This document shows positions 8,079-17,195 of a stretch of 64,000 nucleotides of DNA, in pieces. Under the pieces are notes generated by a model. That model was not told the DNA's origin, searched no databases, and worked only from the letters and a program-made list of their open reading frames with translations. The DNA comes from Bacillota bacterium (lineage in GTDB: Bacteria > Bacillota > Clostridia > Lachnospirales > Lachnospiraceae): positions 1-64,000 of the forward strand of contig JAEZUR010000100.1 in NCBI GenBank assembly GCA_023420935.1, in the 5' to 3' direction. Positions within the stretch are counted from its first letter, which is position 1, and each line of letters starts with the position of its first letter. The position numbers were made by a program, and so were the translations under genes.

Positions 8079-8768
8079 ATGCAGCATATATTAATCGCAG
8101 ATGATAATCAAGACATAACAGATATTCTTGCTACGTATGCTTCCAAAGAAGGGTTAGAGCCTGTTGTCGCTGGAGATGGACTAGAAGCAATGCAATTATT
8201 TGAAGAATATAATCCTGTTGTAGTTCTTCTGGATGTTATGATGCCAAAGGAAGATGGTTATGAAGTTTGCCGCAAGATTAGAAGCAAATCCAATGTGCCA
8301 ATTATTTTGATTACTGCAAGAGGGGAAGATTTTGAACGAATCATGGGATTGGATATTGGTGCAGACGATTATATTGTGAAGCCATTTAGTCCAAGTGAAG
8401 TAATGGCTAGGGTACGTGCTGTACTTAGACGTATGTCCAAGGTGGAACAGGTTAGTCAGTCTGAAAATATGATATCAATCAAAGATTTAATCATTAATCT
8501 GGAAGAATACACGTTATATATTAACGATACTAAGATGTCATTAACCAAAAAAGAGATTGAAACTATGTGGACATTAGCAAGCAATCCCAACAAAGTGTTT
8601 ACGAGGGATAATTTGCTAGATAGTCTATGGGGATTCGATTATTTTGGAGATAGTAGAACAGTTGATTCACATATTAAGAGACTACGTGCGAAACTAGATA
8701 AAGTGGATCATCCAGCATGGGATATTAAAACAATCTGGGGTGTTGGATACAAATTTGAAATGGAATAA
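8079..8768 (+). CDS. OmpR/PhoB-family response regulator
   Basis: Protein of 229 aa with an N-terminal receiver (IADDNQ, phospho-acceptor in LLDVMMPKEDG, switch Thr in ILITARGEDF, Lys in IVKPFSP) and a winged-helix DNA-binding domain ending TVDSHIKRLRAKL and GVGYKFE. The start at 8079 is supported by AGGAGG 9 nt upstream; a longer in-frame version from 8034 lacks this. The sensor kinase follows after 14 nt, so the two form a two-component pair. TATAAT at 8038-8043 is a likely -10 box. Confidence 0.94.
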   Translation: MQHILIADDNQDITDILATYASKEGLEPVVAGDGLEAMQLFEEYNPVVVLLDVMMPKEDGYEVCRKIRSKSNVPIILITARGEDFERIMGLDIGADDYIVKPFSPSEVMARVRAVLRRMSKVEQVSQSENMISIKDLIINLEEYTLYINDTKMSLTKKEIETMWTLASNPNKVFTRDNLLDSLWGFDYFGDSRTVDSHIKRLRAKLDKVDHPAWDIKTIWGVGYKFEME

Positions 8769-8782
8769 AAAGAGGGAACTGC

Positions 8783-10276
8783 ATGGATAAACAATCAACC
8801 CTCAAGATTCACAATAAACTGTTTTGGCGTGTATATATTTATTTTGCGTTTATGGTTACCATGTTAGCAATGCTAATTGGTTTTATTTTTATGAGACTAT
8901 ATGAAAATAATACCATTGAGACGTATCGCGCACAGTTACAAGAGCAGGGAGAGAAGATTACCAATAAAATATCTCGGTATGTGATTGAAGAGGATCTAGA
9001 ACAATATAGCATATACAAAGAAACAATACAGGAAATACAACAAACTCAGTCAACAGACGTATGGATTATATCCAATCGTGATTCTACATACGCTATGGAT
9101 GAACAATTTGAAAATACAAGTATTTCTGAGGATGATTTAACTGTAGATGCGAGACGAGTATTAAAAAACGCATTTAAGGATGTGTCAGATTATAGCAATA
9201 GTTATGATGAAAATTATGGTAAAATGATGATGTGTGTTGGTAATGCCGTACATGATGCTGGAGGTAATGTAATCGGTGCAGTATTAATGTATGGATATGT
9301 TGAGAATCAGCAAACAGTCATTGAAAGTAGCCAGAATCTTATTGTGACTAGTATTCTGGTAGCGCTCTTAATATCCTTTATCATTGCCATTCTATTTGCC
9401 AAACAATTATCCCAACCAATTACGCAGATGAGAGAAACTGCATTGGAGTTAGTAGAAGGACACTATCAGATTAAAACCAATATTCGACAGAAGAGTGAAA
9501 TTGGTGAATTGGCAGAAACGCTTGATATTTTATCGGATCGTCTTCAGAAAAATGAAGAAGAACGTAACAATATGGAACAGATGCGAATGGACTTTTTTGC
9601 GAATGTTTCTCATGAACTTAGAACACCAATTACCGTACTCCGTGGCTATACAGAGAGTTTAGTTGACGGCGTAATCGTAAATGAAGAAAAGGTAAAACAA
9701 TACTATAACAGAATGCTTTTTGAATGTAAGAGTATGGAACGCCTAGTAAGTGACCTTCTGATTTTATCTAAAATGCAGAACCCTGATTTTGCCATTGATG
9801 CAGAGCCAGTAAATCTGGTTCAAGTATTTGATGATATTGTCCGAAGTGCTAATGTTATGAGTGCTAAGAAACAGATATCTATTGAGATGACGAAGGATAA
9901 AGACTGTTGTATGATGATGGGAGATTATGATCGTCTCAGACAGATGTTTATGGTTATTGTGGATAATGCAGTGAAATTCTCCGAAGAGAATTCTAAGATC
10001 TATATTAATCTCACTAGCATAGATAAGATAAAGGTTATTATACAGGATTTGGGTTGTGGAATTTCAGAGGATGAACTGCCTAATATTTTTGAAAAATTCT
10101 ACAAATCAAAGTTAAGACAGAATGCCAATGGTTCTGGACTTGGCTTAGTGATCGCCAAACAGATTGCCATGAAACATGGCGGAGAGATCATGGTGTCGAG
10201 TAAAGTTGGCGATGGTACAACCTTTATATTTACCTTTGATAAATTGGATATGGAGAGAGATTTCCAAGAAATTTAG
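8783..10276 (+). CDS. Membrane sensor histidine kinase
   Basis: Protein of 497 aa. It has a first membrane segment (about 17-40), an extracytoplasmic sensor of about 140 residues, a second membrane segment (about 187-208) and a HAMP linker. HisKA follows with the phospho-acceptor His in NVSHELRTPITVLRGYTES, then an ATPase domain with VDNAVKFS, DLGCGIS, FEKFYK and GSGLGLVIAKQI. It would autophosphorylate and pass phosphate to the regulator encoded 14 nt upstream. The sensor domain suggests no particular ligand. Confidence 0.94.
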   Translation: MDKQSTLKIHNKLFWRVYIYFAFMVTMLAMLIGFIFMRLYENNTIETYRAQLQEQGEKITNKISRYVIEEDLEQYSIYKETIQEIQQTQSTDVWIISNRDSTYAMDEQFENTSISEDDLTVDARRVLKNAFKDVSDYSNSYDENYGKMMMCVGNAVHDAGGNVIGAVLMYGYVENQQTVIESSQNLIVTSILVALLISFIIAILFAKQLSQPITQMRETALELVEGHYQIKTNIRQKSEIGELAETLDILSDRLQKNEEERNNMEQMRMDFFANVSHELRTPITVLRGYTESLVDGVIVNEEKVKQYYNRMLFECKSMERLVSDLLILSKMQNPDFAIDAEPVNLVQVFDDIVRSANVMSAKKQISIEMTKDKDCCMMMGDYDRLRQMFMVIVDNAVKFSEENSKIYINLTSIDKIKVIIQDLGCGISEDELPNIFEKFYKSKLRQNANGSGLGLVIAKQIAMKHGGEIMVSSKVGDGTTFIFTFDKLDMERDFQEI

Positions 10277-10319
10277 CATTTTTAGAAAATATTAACAACA
10301 AGAAAACCTAGAAAAAACC

Positions 10320-10348
10320 TTGAAAAAACTAAAATTTTGGGTTATAAT
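10320..10348 (+). promoter_or_regulatory. Promoter of the 6S RNA
   Basis: TTGAAA (10320-10325), exactly 17 nt, TATAAT (10343-10348). The predicted start near 10355 gives a transcript of about 230 nt ending at the terminator at 10583. Confidence 0.8.
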
Positions 10349-10354
10349 AATTTT

Positions 10355-10583
10355 AACAAAAGAGGATTCCTGGAATGTACGATAATCCTGATATTTTGAA
10401 CCTACATTACTTTAAACGGGATTCCTACATCTATAAGAACATGTCAGGCCGTCATTATGCAGCGGAAGACAGACGCTTATTTGCGGTTGCCCACCTAGCT
10501 TGGCTAGGAGTCAAAATTCGGGAAACGGCATTTCGGGTTAAAACACAAAAGACAGAGAGGGTGTAACAACACCCTCTTTTTTC
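10355..10583 (+). ncRNA. ssrS: 6S RNA
   Basis: An independent transcription unit of the right size, with its own promoter and terminator. The ends form the closing stem of 6S RNA: CCTGGAATGT (10369-10378) pairs over 10 bp with GGCATTTCGG and its flanking G (10528-10537). The AACCTACA segment and the 3' CACCTAGCTTGGCTAGG hairpin with CGGGAAACGGCATTTCGG resemble 6S RNAs of other bacteria, including E. coli CGGCATCTCGG. 6S RNA mimics an open promoter and sequesters the vegetative RNA polymerase holoenzyme. A 63-codon open frame (10375-10566) lies wholly inside and is not a gene. Confidence 0.85.
10556..10583 (+). terminator. Terminator of 6S RNA
   Basis: AGAGGGTGT (10556-10564), loop AACA, ACACCCTCT (10569-10577), then a T run. 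A second GC-rich hairpin with CGCGCG arms follows at about 10582-10602. Confidence 0.9.
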
Positions 10584-10638
10584 GCGCGTGCAAGCGCGCG
10601 AAAAGTAACCAAAATCTAATCAAAGGGGCACCCTTTCC

Positions 10639-11373
10639 ATGCGAAACAAAAACATAATAGGACTAATCTTAATCGTTACGGGTATAATAATAGCAATCAT
10701 CCCAATAAGTTACCAATTATACAATAAGTACCAGCAAACCCAGATGATCAATTCCATAAAACAAGAGATAGCAAAAAATGTTGCCATGCATAATACAACA
10801 GGTAATCTGAACCAATCATCAGTTCCAGAGGACTCAAATCTAACAGACCAACCATCCGATCAGTTCACAGATCTTGAATTAGATGCAAACCAAGGGGGAA
10901 CCACAGAGACCTCCAACCCAGATTCCACACAGGAATCCGATGAAACTGAATCTGATCAGGTGGAAAAAATACTACAATATCAAACGGTAATTGGCATCAT
11001 TGAAATAAATGAACTAGACATCATTTTCCCAATCGTAGAAGGTGCTAATCGAGATAATATTAGAGCAGCCATTGGGCATATGAAAGGAACTGCCGAGCCA
11101 GGTACAAAGGGCAATTGCGTTCTGGCGGGACATCGAGGGGGTATCTATGGGGAATTTTTTAAACATCTCAACAAACTGAAAAAGAAGGATAAAGTTAAGA
11201 TAACAGATGCAATGGGGCGGGAATATAATTATCAAGTATACGATCAATTTGTTGTGGAACCAACGGATGTATATGTAACCAATTCAATAAAAGAAGAAAA
11301 AACTTTAACACTGGTAACCTGCGAAAACAATGGAACTAAGAGACTTATTGTGCGATGTCGGTTAACGGATTAA
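10639..11373 (+). CDS. Sortase (class D-like)
   Basis: Protein of 244 aa. It has a signal-anchor near residues 6-27, a Ser/Thr/Asp-rich linker (about 50-110) and a sortase beta-barrel domain (about 115-244). The catalytic His is in LAGHRGG, Cys in TLVTCE and Arg in RLIVRCRL. Sortases cut a sorting signal on exported proteins and link them to peptidoglycan or to each other. Class D is my best guess from the TLVTC pattern. No neighbour carries a clear LPxTG-type signal, so its substrates lie elsewhere. Confidence 0.9.
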   Translation: MRNKNIIGLILIVTGIIIAIIPISYQLYNKYQQTQMINSIKQEIAKNVAMHNTTGNLNQSSVPEDSNLTDQPSDQFTDLELDANQGGTTETSNPDSTQESDETESDQVEKILQYQTVIGIIEINELDIIFPIVEGANRDNIRAAIGHMKGTAEPGTKGNCVLAGHRGGIYGEFFKHLNKLKKKDKVKITDAMGREYNYQVYDQFVVEPTDVYVTNSIKEEKTLTLVTCENNGTKRLIVRCRLTD

Positions 11374-11395
11374 GAAAAACTTAAGACTTCTTCTA

Positions 11396-11424
11396 TTGAC
11401 ATTTTAAATCGCATATACTAGAAT
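11396..11424 (+). promoter_or_regulatory. Promoter of the acyltransferase gene
   Basis: TTGACA (11396-11401), 17-nt spacer, TAGAAT (11419-11424), about 65 nt before the GTG start chosen for the next gene. Confidence 0.65.
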
Positions 11425-11490
11425 CTACTACTGTAGTTTGATAGCTTAGAATTGTTATGTGAAGTGTCACATCAGATTAAGGAGTTAAAC

Positions 11491-12498
11491 GTGTTAGCTG
11501 AAATGAATCAAAAGAACGAAGGCAGAAATTATTTATTTGACAATATAAGAGGTATCTTGATTTTTTTAGTAGTAATGGGTCATTTGTTAAGGCATGAAAT
11601 GGGTGTCTCTAATTTTATAAAAGCCATTTACTTTTTTATTTATCTGTTCCATATGCCAGCATTTATCTTTATTACAGGATATTTCTCAAAACATATTGAT
11701 AAATGTAGACGAAAGGCAGTACAGGGATTCTTTCTACCTTATATTGTGATTAATACATTTTTCTGGGGCTATGAAAAGTTCATTCTAAGGGGAGAACATG
11801 AAGCATTTCGTGTTTTAACGCCTCAATGGGGAATGTGGTTTTTCCTAGCAGTCTTTGTATGGAAAATGTTATTAACAGATTTTGTTAGAATTCGATTTAT
11901 CTTACCACTTAGTATAGCAGTAGGGTTACTTTCAGGATATAGTTCGGAGTTTGGTTCCAAACTATCCCTTGCCCGCATTTTGGCATTTTTACCATTCTTC
12001 CTATTAGGGTTTTATATGAATGAAACCCATATTGACAAAATCAGAAAAATACCGAAATTTATCTGCAGCCTGATCATTGTATGCTACGCAGGAATATCAT
12101 ACGTGGTGGTCAGAAAAGATATTTTTTCTATGGGCAATTTTTATATGAAAGAATGTTATGACAATCTGACAAATGTTATGATAAGTGGTGTTTTTACAAG
12201 AATGTATATCTATGTCAGCGCAACGATAATCACGTTTTGTTTGATTAATTTATTAAGCACGAAGAAGACTTTTCTCTCAACCATTGGGAAGAATTCCATC
12301 ACCGTGTATGTAATACATTTATTTATCATTATGAATCTAGATGAAATAGAACTACCATGGAGTGGAACCAAATTGTATCTCTTGTTTGCCCTGGTAGCCG
12401 CAGCACTTATCTCTTATGTGTGTTCAAGGCATTTTGTTTTATCGATCTATAATTATTTAATGAACGGAATTACAACTATTTTTATAAAGGACAAGTAA
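11491..12498 (+). CDS. Acyltransferase-3 family membrane protein
   Basis: Integral membrane protein of 335 aa with about ten segments. The family signature is near the N-terminus: FDNIRGILIFLVVMGHL with the conserved His, then LFHMPAFIFITGYFSKH and WFFLAVFVWKM. The family moves acetyl or other acyl groups onto sugars of surface polysaccharides or peptidoglycan; fucose 4-O-acetylase-like proteins are the closest pattern. I chose the GTG at 11491 because AAGGAG lies 6 nt upstream; the ATG at 11452 has no such site. The acceptor is unknown. It has its own promoter and terminator. Confidence 0.85.
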   Translation: MLAEMNQKNEGRNYLFDNIRGILIFLVVMGHLLRHEMGVSNFIKAIYFFIYLFHMPAFIFITGYFSKHIDKCRRKAVQGFFLPYIVINTFFWGYEKFILRGEHEAFRVLTPQWGMWFFLAVFVWKMLLTDFVRIRFILPLSIAVGLLSGYSSEFGSKLSLARILAFLPFFLLGFYMNETHIDKIRKIPKFICSLIIVCYAGISYVVVRKDIFSMGNFYMKECYDNLTNVMISGVFTRMYIYVSATIITFCLINLLSTKKTFLSTIGKNSITVYVIHLFIIMNLDEIELPWSGTKLYLLFALVAAALISYVCSRHFVLSIYNYLMNGITTIFIKDK

Positions 12499-12510
12499 TC
12501 GATGTTAATT

Positions 12511-12553
12511 GGAGTATGGTAAACAGTTTTTTATGTTGCCATGCTCCTTTTTT
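12511..12553 (+). terminator. Rho-independent terminator
   Basis: GGAGTATGG (12511-12519) and CCATGCTCC (12539-12547), with one G-T pair, followed by T6. It ends the acyltransferase transcript. Confidence 0.85.
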
Positions 12554-12674
12554 ATTAGCTTTTTATTACTTATGACAGGGTCTATTTGCCCGAATGGCAT
12601 CAAATCGGCATAATTTAAGTAAGTTCAAATGACAGATTCGGTGCTCTATTTCGTATAGGCGGGGGGAATCTTCC

Positions 12675-12804
12675 TTGACAGAAAAATTGACATAAAGTAA
12701 AATATAGTTATCAATTAGGACAGTTTTAGCTGTTACATTTGGCTCGGTAATGTCGAGCCTTTACGAAGGTGAATCTCTTATCCTCGAATAAAGGAGGAAT
12801 CGTA
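12675..12804 (+). promoter_or_regulatory. Promoter and about 95-nt structured leader
   Basis: TTGACA (12675-12680), 17-nt spacer, TAAAAT (12698-12703). The leader holds a hairpin, GGCTCG...CGAGCC (about 12741-12759). Just before the start, TCCTC (12781-12785) can pair with GAGGA of the ribosome binding site (12794-12798), which suggests translational control. I do not recognise a known riboswitch. The stretch 12554-12674 shows nothing I can name. Confidence 0.5.
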
Positions 12805-13629
12805 TTGAAAAGAATTATGTTACTATGTTCGCTTCTAATCATTACATGTTTCGTAGTGGGAATAAACGTCCAAGCGGCTGCTGATATAGACATTCAGAAT
12901 AATCAGAATGGAACGATTACTGTTAAGTATGATAATTCTGCTGGTGATAAGATTAAAGTATTAGTGGTTAAGTCAGATTCCTCGAAGAAATATACATATG
13001 ATATCCCCACTGGTCAAAATAAGATAAACTGTGCATTATCCCAGGGTAATGGTACTTATATCGTTAAAGTGTGTAAAAATAGTTCCGGTAAAAAATACAG
13101 TGTACTTCATTCTGAGAAGGTTGTACAGAAACTAAAAGATCCCAATCAAGTGTTTCTTGGATCCAATCAGATTGTTAATTGGACAACCACCAACAATGCA
13201 ATTACATATGCCAGTCAACTCACTAGAAATTCAAAAACAGAGAGGAAGAAGATTGAAGCGATCTATAAATATATCGTGGAGAATTATTCCTATGATTATA
13301 ATAAATTAAAAAAGATAAACAATACCACAGGTTACATACCTAATATTGACTCTGTATATCGATCCAAAAAAGGAATTTGTTACGATATAGCGGCTTTAAA
13401 TGCTTCCATGCTTAGAAGTCTTGGCATTGAAACTAAATTAATTATGGGATATTCTACACAACCTGGCCTAACAGGTGTTTACCATGCATGGAATAAAGTG
13501 TATAATAGTGATACGAAACAGTGGATGATTCTAGATTTAACCTATGACATGAGTAAATACGATAAAGCAGATTATAAAGTTATGAAAAAATCAGCAAAAT
13601 ACTATAGTAATGAGAGTTATGTTTATTAA
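12805..13629 (+). CDS. Secreted transglutaminase-like protein
   Basis: Protein of 274 aa. A signal peptide (about 1-24) ends near VQAAADID, and an N-terminal beta-rich region follows to about 115. The transglutaminase-like domain has the Cys-His-Asp triad in KKGICYDIAALNASML, GVYHAWNKV and WMILDLTYDMS. Such secreted clostridial proteins act as cysteine proteases or cross-linkers at the cell surface; the substrate is unknown. The start is TTG at 12805 with AAGGAGG 7 nt upstream; the earlier in-frame start at 12769 has no good site. The predicted leader hairpin could limit translation. Confidence 0.85.
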   Translation: MKRIMLLCSLLIITCFVVGINVQAAADIDIQNNQNGTITVKYDNSAGDKIKVLVVKSDSSKKYTYDIPTGQNKINCALSQGNGTYIVKVCKNSSGKKYSVLHSEKVVQKLKDPNQVFLGSNQIVNWTTTNNAITYASQLTRNSKTERKKIEAIYKYIVENYSYDYNKLKKINNTTGYIPNIDSVYRSKKGICYDIAALNASMLRSLGIETKLIMGYSTQPGLTGVYHAWNKVYNSDTKQWMILDLTYDMSKYDKADYKVMKKSAKYYSNESYVY

Positions 13630-13683
13630 GCAATATTGTAATAATAAGAAGAGAATGGCAATGGCCTTTTATGAAAGGTTGAG

Positions 13684-13906
13684 AGCCAATTTGCACATAT
13701 TACGTGCTTGAGTGAAGTGATACACAATATAATTTGATTCGCAACACGCTCTCGCTTGGATGAAGTTCGTAATGGTACGTAAGTTCCTACAAGACAGGAA
13801 CTAAGTACCAACGCCTTCATAACAGTTGCTCATCATATTATATTGTGTATCCTTCAATGTAGGTTGTGGATGTGCAAATTGACAATTCTAGGTTGTTCAA
13901 AGGGCT
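13684..13906 (-). repeat. Palindromic element B, copy 1 (reverse orientation)
   Basis: One long imperfect hairpin. Outer arms are CAATTTGCACAT (13687-13698) and ATGTGCAAATTG (13870-13881). Inner arms are GATACACAATATA (13719-13731) and TATATTGTGTATC (13839-13851). The centre carries the conserved GCAAC-ATGAAG-GTAC motifs. The polar tail GGTTGTTCAAAGGGCT (13891-13906) matches the ends of copies at 26.4 and 42.3 kb. It fills most of the gap between the transglutaminase gene and nadE; no coding potential is seen. Confidence 0.88.
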
Positions 13907-13975
13907 ATTAACCCTCACATCATATTAAGGAATAGTATAGTAGTAAGGAAAATTAGATTGTAGTAAGGAGTAACT

Positions 13976-15901
13976 ATGATACATGGATTTTTGAAAGTAT
14001 GTGCTGCTACACCTAAGATTAAGGTGGCAGACTGCGAATATAATGGAGAACAGATTAGACAGATTATTGAAGAATGTAATAAGGAAAACGTTAAAGTGGT
14101 TGTATTTCCGGAGCTTTGTATTACGGGATACACTTGTGGAGACTTATTCTTGCAGCAGGTTTTATTGGATTCGGCTAAGGAGCAGTTGTATCGTATTTTA
14201 GATTTCACTAAGGGCAAGGAAATGATAGTAATCGTTGGGCTTCCTTATGCAACCAACGGAAAACTTTACAATGTGGCAGCTGTGATGCAAAATGGGGAAT
14301 TATTAGGAATGATTCCAAAAACGAATATTCCAAACTATTCCGAGTTTTACGAGGCTAGACATTTTACAGCTGGTCATGAGGAAGTGCAGTGGATTCAAAC
14401 TAGGGACAAGAAAGAAATTCCATTTGGAAGTAAACTATTATTTCAGTGTGAAACCATGCCAGATGTAGTACTTGCTGTTGAGATTTGTGAGGATGTTTGG
14501 GTTCCGATTCCACCTTCTTCTAGACATGCGCTTGCTGGTGCGACTTTAATCGCTAATCTATCAGCCAGTGATGAGATAACCGGTAAAGATAGTTACCGCA
14601 TAGAGCTGGTGAAAAGTCAATCAGCCAGGTTAGTGTGTGGTTATATTTATGCAGATGCAGGAGAAGGTGAATCCACCACAGACTTAGTATTTGCAGGGCA
14701 TAATATCATAGCAGAGAATGGATCTATACTAGGTCAGTCAGAGCGTTTTAAGAATCAAAGAGTGGAAGCAGAGATTGATTTTGGAAAATTAGCCAGTGAA
14801 AGAAGAAAAATGACAACCTATCAGACCCGTGATGCTTTGGTGGAAGGATATGAAACAATTAATTTTTCATTGAAGGTTGAGGAGACAAGACTAACAAGAA
14901 ACGTGGAGAGGACACCATTTGTACCTCATATAAAACATGACCGAGATATTCGTTGTGATGAGATTCTTAGTATCCAAGCGATGGGTCTTAAGAAACGATT
15001 GGAACACACGGGTTGTAACTGTGCAGTGATTGGAATCTCAGGAGGTTTGGATTCTACATTAGCGTTCTTAGTAACTGTTAAAGCGTTTGATATGCTATCT
15101 ATACCGCGTAAGAATTTAATTGCAGTAACTATGCCGTGTTTTGGTACCACTGATCGCACGTATCAGAATGCAATTACACTTACCAAACAGCTGGGTGCAA
15201 CATTAAAGGAAGTTCCCATAAGGGAAGCTGTGATGTTGCATTTTAGAGATATTGAGCACGACCCAGATAATCATGACATTACTTACGAAAATGCCCAAGC
15301 TAGAGAACGTACCCAGATTCTTATGAATATTGCCAATAAATATAATGGTATGGTAATTGGTACTGGGGATATGTCAGAATTGGCGCTTGGATGGGCAACC
15401 TATAATGGGGATCATATGTCCATGTATGGAGTGAATAGCTCTATTCCAAAAACATTGGTACGCTATCTAGTTTTATATTACGCTGAGACTACGGAGGATC
15501 AGAAGTTAAGAGAAGTTCTTCTGGATGTACTTGATACTCCAGTAAGTCCAGAACTCTTACCACCAAAAGACGGTGTTATCTCTCAGAAAACAGAAGATAT
15601 AGTAGGACCTTATGAACTACATGATTTCTTCTTGTATTATATTTTAAGATTTGGATTTGCGCCATCTAAAGTATATCGTTTGGCAGTATACACCTTTGAG
15701 AAGGAGTATGAGAAAGAAGTTATTTATAAGTGGCTAACCGTCTTTTATAAAAGGTTCTTCTCACAACAATTTAAGCGTTCCTGTTTACCAGATGGACCAA
15801 AGGTTGGAACGGTAGCAGTATCTCCAAGAGGAGATCTAAGAATGCCAAGTGATGCATGCGTAGCAATGTGGATGAAGGAATTAGAGTCGGTGGAACGATA
15901 A
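13976..15901 (+). CDS. nadE: Glutamine-dependent NAD(+) synthetase
   Basis: Two-domain enzyme of 641 aa, the usual length for the glutamine-dependent type. The N-terminal nitrilase-fold glutaminase has the triad Glu46 (VVFPELCITGY), Lys115 (GMIPKTNIPNY) and Cys171 (VEICEDVW). The C-terminal synthetase has the PP-loop ISGGLDSTLA near residue 352 and GTGDMSELALGW. It makes NAD from nicotinic acid adenine dinucleotide, ATP and ammonia freed from glutamine and channelled between domains. AAGGAG lies 7 nt before the ATG. degV starts 14 nt after the stop. Confidence 0.97.
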   Translation: MIHGFLKVCAATPKIKVADCEYNGEQIRQIIEECNKENVKVVVFPELCITGYTCGDLFLQQVLLDSAKEQLYRILDFTKGKEMIVIVGLPYATNGKLYNVAAVMQNGELLGMIPKTNIPNYSEFYEARHFTAGHEEVQWIQTRDKKEIPFGSKLLFQCETMPDVVLAVEICEDVWVPIPPSSRHALAGATLIANLSASDEITGKDSYRIELVKSQSARLVCGYIYADAGEGESTTDLVFAGHNIIAENGSILGQSERFKNQRVEAEIDFGKLASERRKMTTYQTRDALVEGYETINFSLKVEETRLTRNVERTPFVPHIKHDRDIRCDEILSIQAMGLKKRLEHTGCNCAVIGISGGLDSTLAFLVTVKAFDMLSIPRKNLIAVTMPCFGTTDRTYQNAITLTKQLGATLKEVPIREAVMLHFRDIEHDPDNHDITYENAQARERTQILMNIANKYNGMVIGTGDMSELALGWATYNGDHMSMYGVNSSIPKTLVRYLVLYYAETTEDQKLREVLLDVLDTPVSPELLPPKDGVISQKTEDIVGPYELHDFFLYYILRFGFAPSKVYRLAVYTFEKEYEKEVIYKWLTVFYKRFFSQQFKRSCLPDGPKVGTVAVSPRGDLRMPSDACVAMWMKELESVER

Positions 15902-15915
15902 GAGAGGATAAGAAA

Positions 15916-16794
15916 ATGGCACTTAAGATAATTACAGATTCCGCATCGGATTTACCAGATCATATTGCGAAAGAATTTGGAGTAACCGTAATACCTACAC
16001 CAGTGGTTATTGATGGGGTGGATTATTTTGACGGAAAGACAATAATGCCCAAAGAGTTTTACGGGCTTTTACGTGAAGGAGTAGAGGTTAAGACTTTTCA
16101 TATCAACGCGCATATGTTTCGGGAACAGTTTGAACCATATGCAAAAAATAAGGATGAATTAATCTATCTTTGTTTCTCAACAGGAATTGCAGGAACTTTT
16201 AATGCAGCCAATATTGCTAGAAATGAATTATTAGAAGAATATCCAGATTTCGACCTAACAATTATAGATTCAAAGTCTGCATCCATTGGATTTGGACTTG
16301 TGGTTTATAAAGCGCTAAAGATGCTATCGAACCAAGTGGATAAGCAGACAATTTTAGATGCTATTCATTTTAATATTAATCATATGGAGCACATCTTTAC
16401 CGTGGAGACCTTAGATTATCTATATCGTGGGGGTAGACTGAGTAGAGGATCTGCCATTGCAGGCGGTTTATTAGATATAAAACCAATTATTGAGGTAGAT
16501 GATCAGGGTGCGCTTGTTGCCATTGAGAAAGTCCGTGGTAGAGCTAAATCCTTAAAAAGAATGGTAGAACTAGTTGGTGAACGTGGCGAAATGCTTCAGA
16601 CCCAAACCATTGGTTTAGTTCATGGCGATGACTATGGAACCTTACAAAAGGTAAAAGACATGTTAACCGAGCGCTATGGCTGTAGAAATTTTATTGAAAA
16701 TTATGTAGGATGTGCCATAGGGGCTCATACGGGACCTGGTATCATTGGGATAACTTTTCTTAGTGAGGATTCGCCGTTTGAGAAGTACTGGTAG
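15916..16794 (+). CDS. DegV-family fatty-acid-binding protein
   Basis: Protein of 292 aa matching DegV/FakB: KIITDSASDLPDHIAKEFG, then VKTFHINAHMFREQFEPY, YLCFSTGIAGTFNAANIAR, IDSKSASIGFGLVVYKAL, DYLYRGGRLSRGSAIAGG and IGAHTGPGIIGI. Members bind a fatty acid and, as FakB, present it to the FakA kinase for acyl-phosphate formation; no fakA lies in the window. The ATG at 15916 has GAGAGGA just upstream; an in-frame start inside nadE is unlikely. It is probably co-transcribed with nadE. Confidence 0.93.
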   Translation: MALKIITDSASDLPDHIAKEFGVTVIPTPVVIDGVDYFDGKTIMPKEFYGLLREGVEVKTFHINAHMFREQFEPYAKNKDELIYLCFSTGIAGTFNAANIARNELLEEYPDFDLTIIDSKSASIGFGLVVYKALKMLSNQVDKQTILDAIHFNINHMEHIFTVETLDYLYRGGRLSRGSAIAGGLLDIKPIIEVDDQGALVAIEKVRGRAKSLKRMVELVGERGEMLQTQTIGLVHGDDYGTLQKVKDMLTERYGCRNFIENYVGCAIGAHTGPGIIGITFLSEDSPFEKYW

Positions 16795-16818
16795 TAATGT
16801 TGTGAAGGTAATGGTGGG

Positions 16819-16953
16819 GATTGCGAAACGGGTAGGTTGTGCTATTTTTTATACAACTGATACAATTCCTCCGCTTCAACGCTACGCTTAGCTTCCGCTA
16901 TGGAAATGTATCAGTTGTATAAAAAATATTGAAGTGTATTGAGTTTCGCAATC
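16819..16953. repeat. Palindromic element C (single copy here)
   Basis: Nested palindrome. Outer arms are GATTGCGAAAC (16819-16829) and GTTTCGCAATC (16943-16953). Inner arms of 21 bp, 16844-16864 and 16907-16927, are perfectly complementary. The centre (about 16865-16906) is GC-richer, with CCGCTTCAACGCTACGCTTAG. Its plan is like elements A and B but its sequence differs. It also probably terminates the nadE-degV transcript. Confidence 0.8.
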
Positions 16954-17195
16954 AATGAACTTTACTGGTAATAACTACTAGTAAAAGCCTCAAATATAAC
17001 TACAAGTATAACTACAAGTAAAAGATACAAATAAAAGCGAATAATAACGTTAGTAGTAATAAAATGACTAAAGCTACCGGTAAAAGTTGTGGTAATAATA
17101 ACTGGTAAACTCTATAGGTGAAATTTAAAATTTATTAATAACAGTTATTAGTTGAGATAACTGGAAATAATGATTGGTGATTGGAAGGAGATAAT
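16954..17195. other. Low-complexity AT-rich intergenic stretch
   Basis: Degenerate short repeats of the type ATAACTACAAGTA and AGTAAAAG run from about 16970 to 17110. No promoter of good quality, hairpin or open frame was seen. It ends with the AAGGAG ribosome binding site of the next gene. Confidence 0.5.

Noticed and set aside
10375..10566. 63-codon open frame
   Set aside because: It lies wholly inside the 6S RNA gene, its ATG falls in the closing stem, and it has no proper ribosome binding site.
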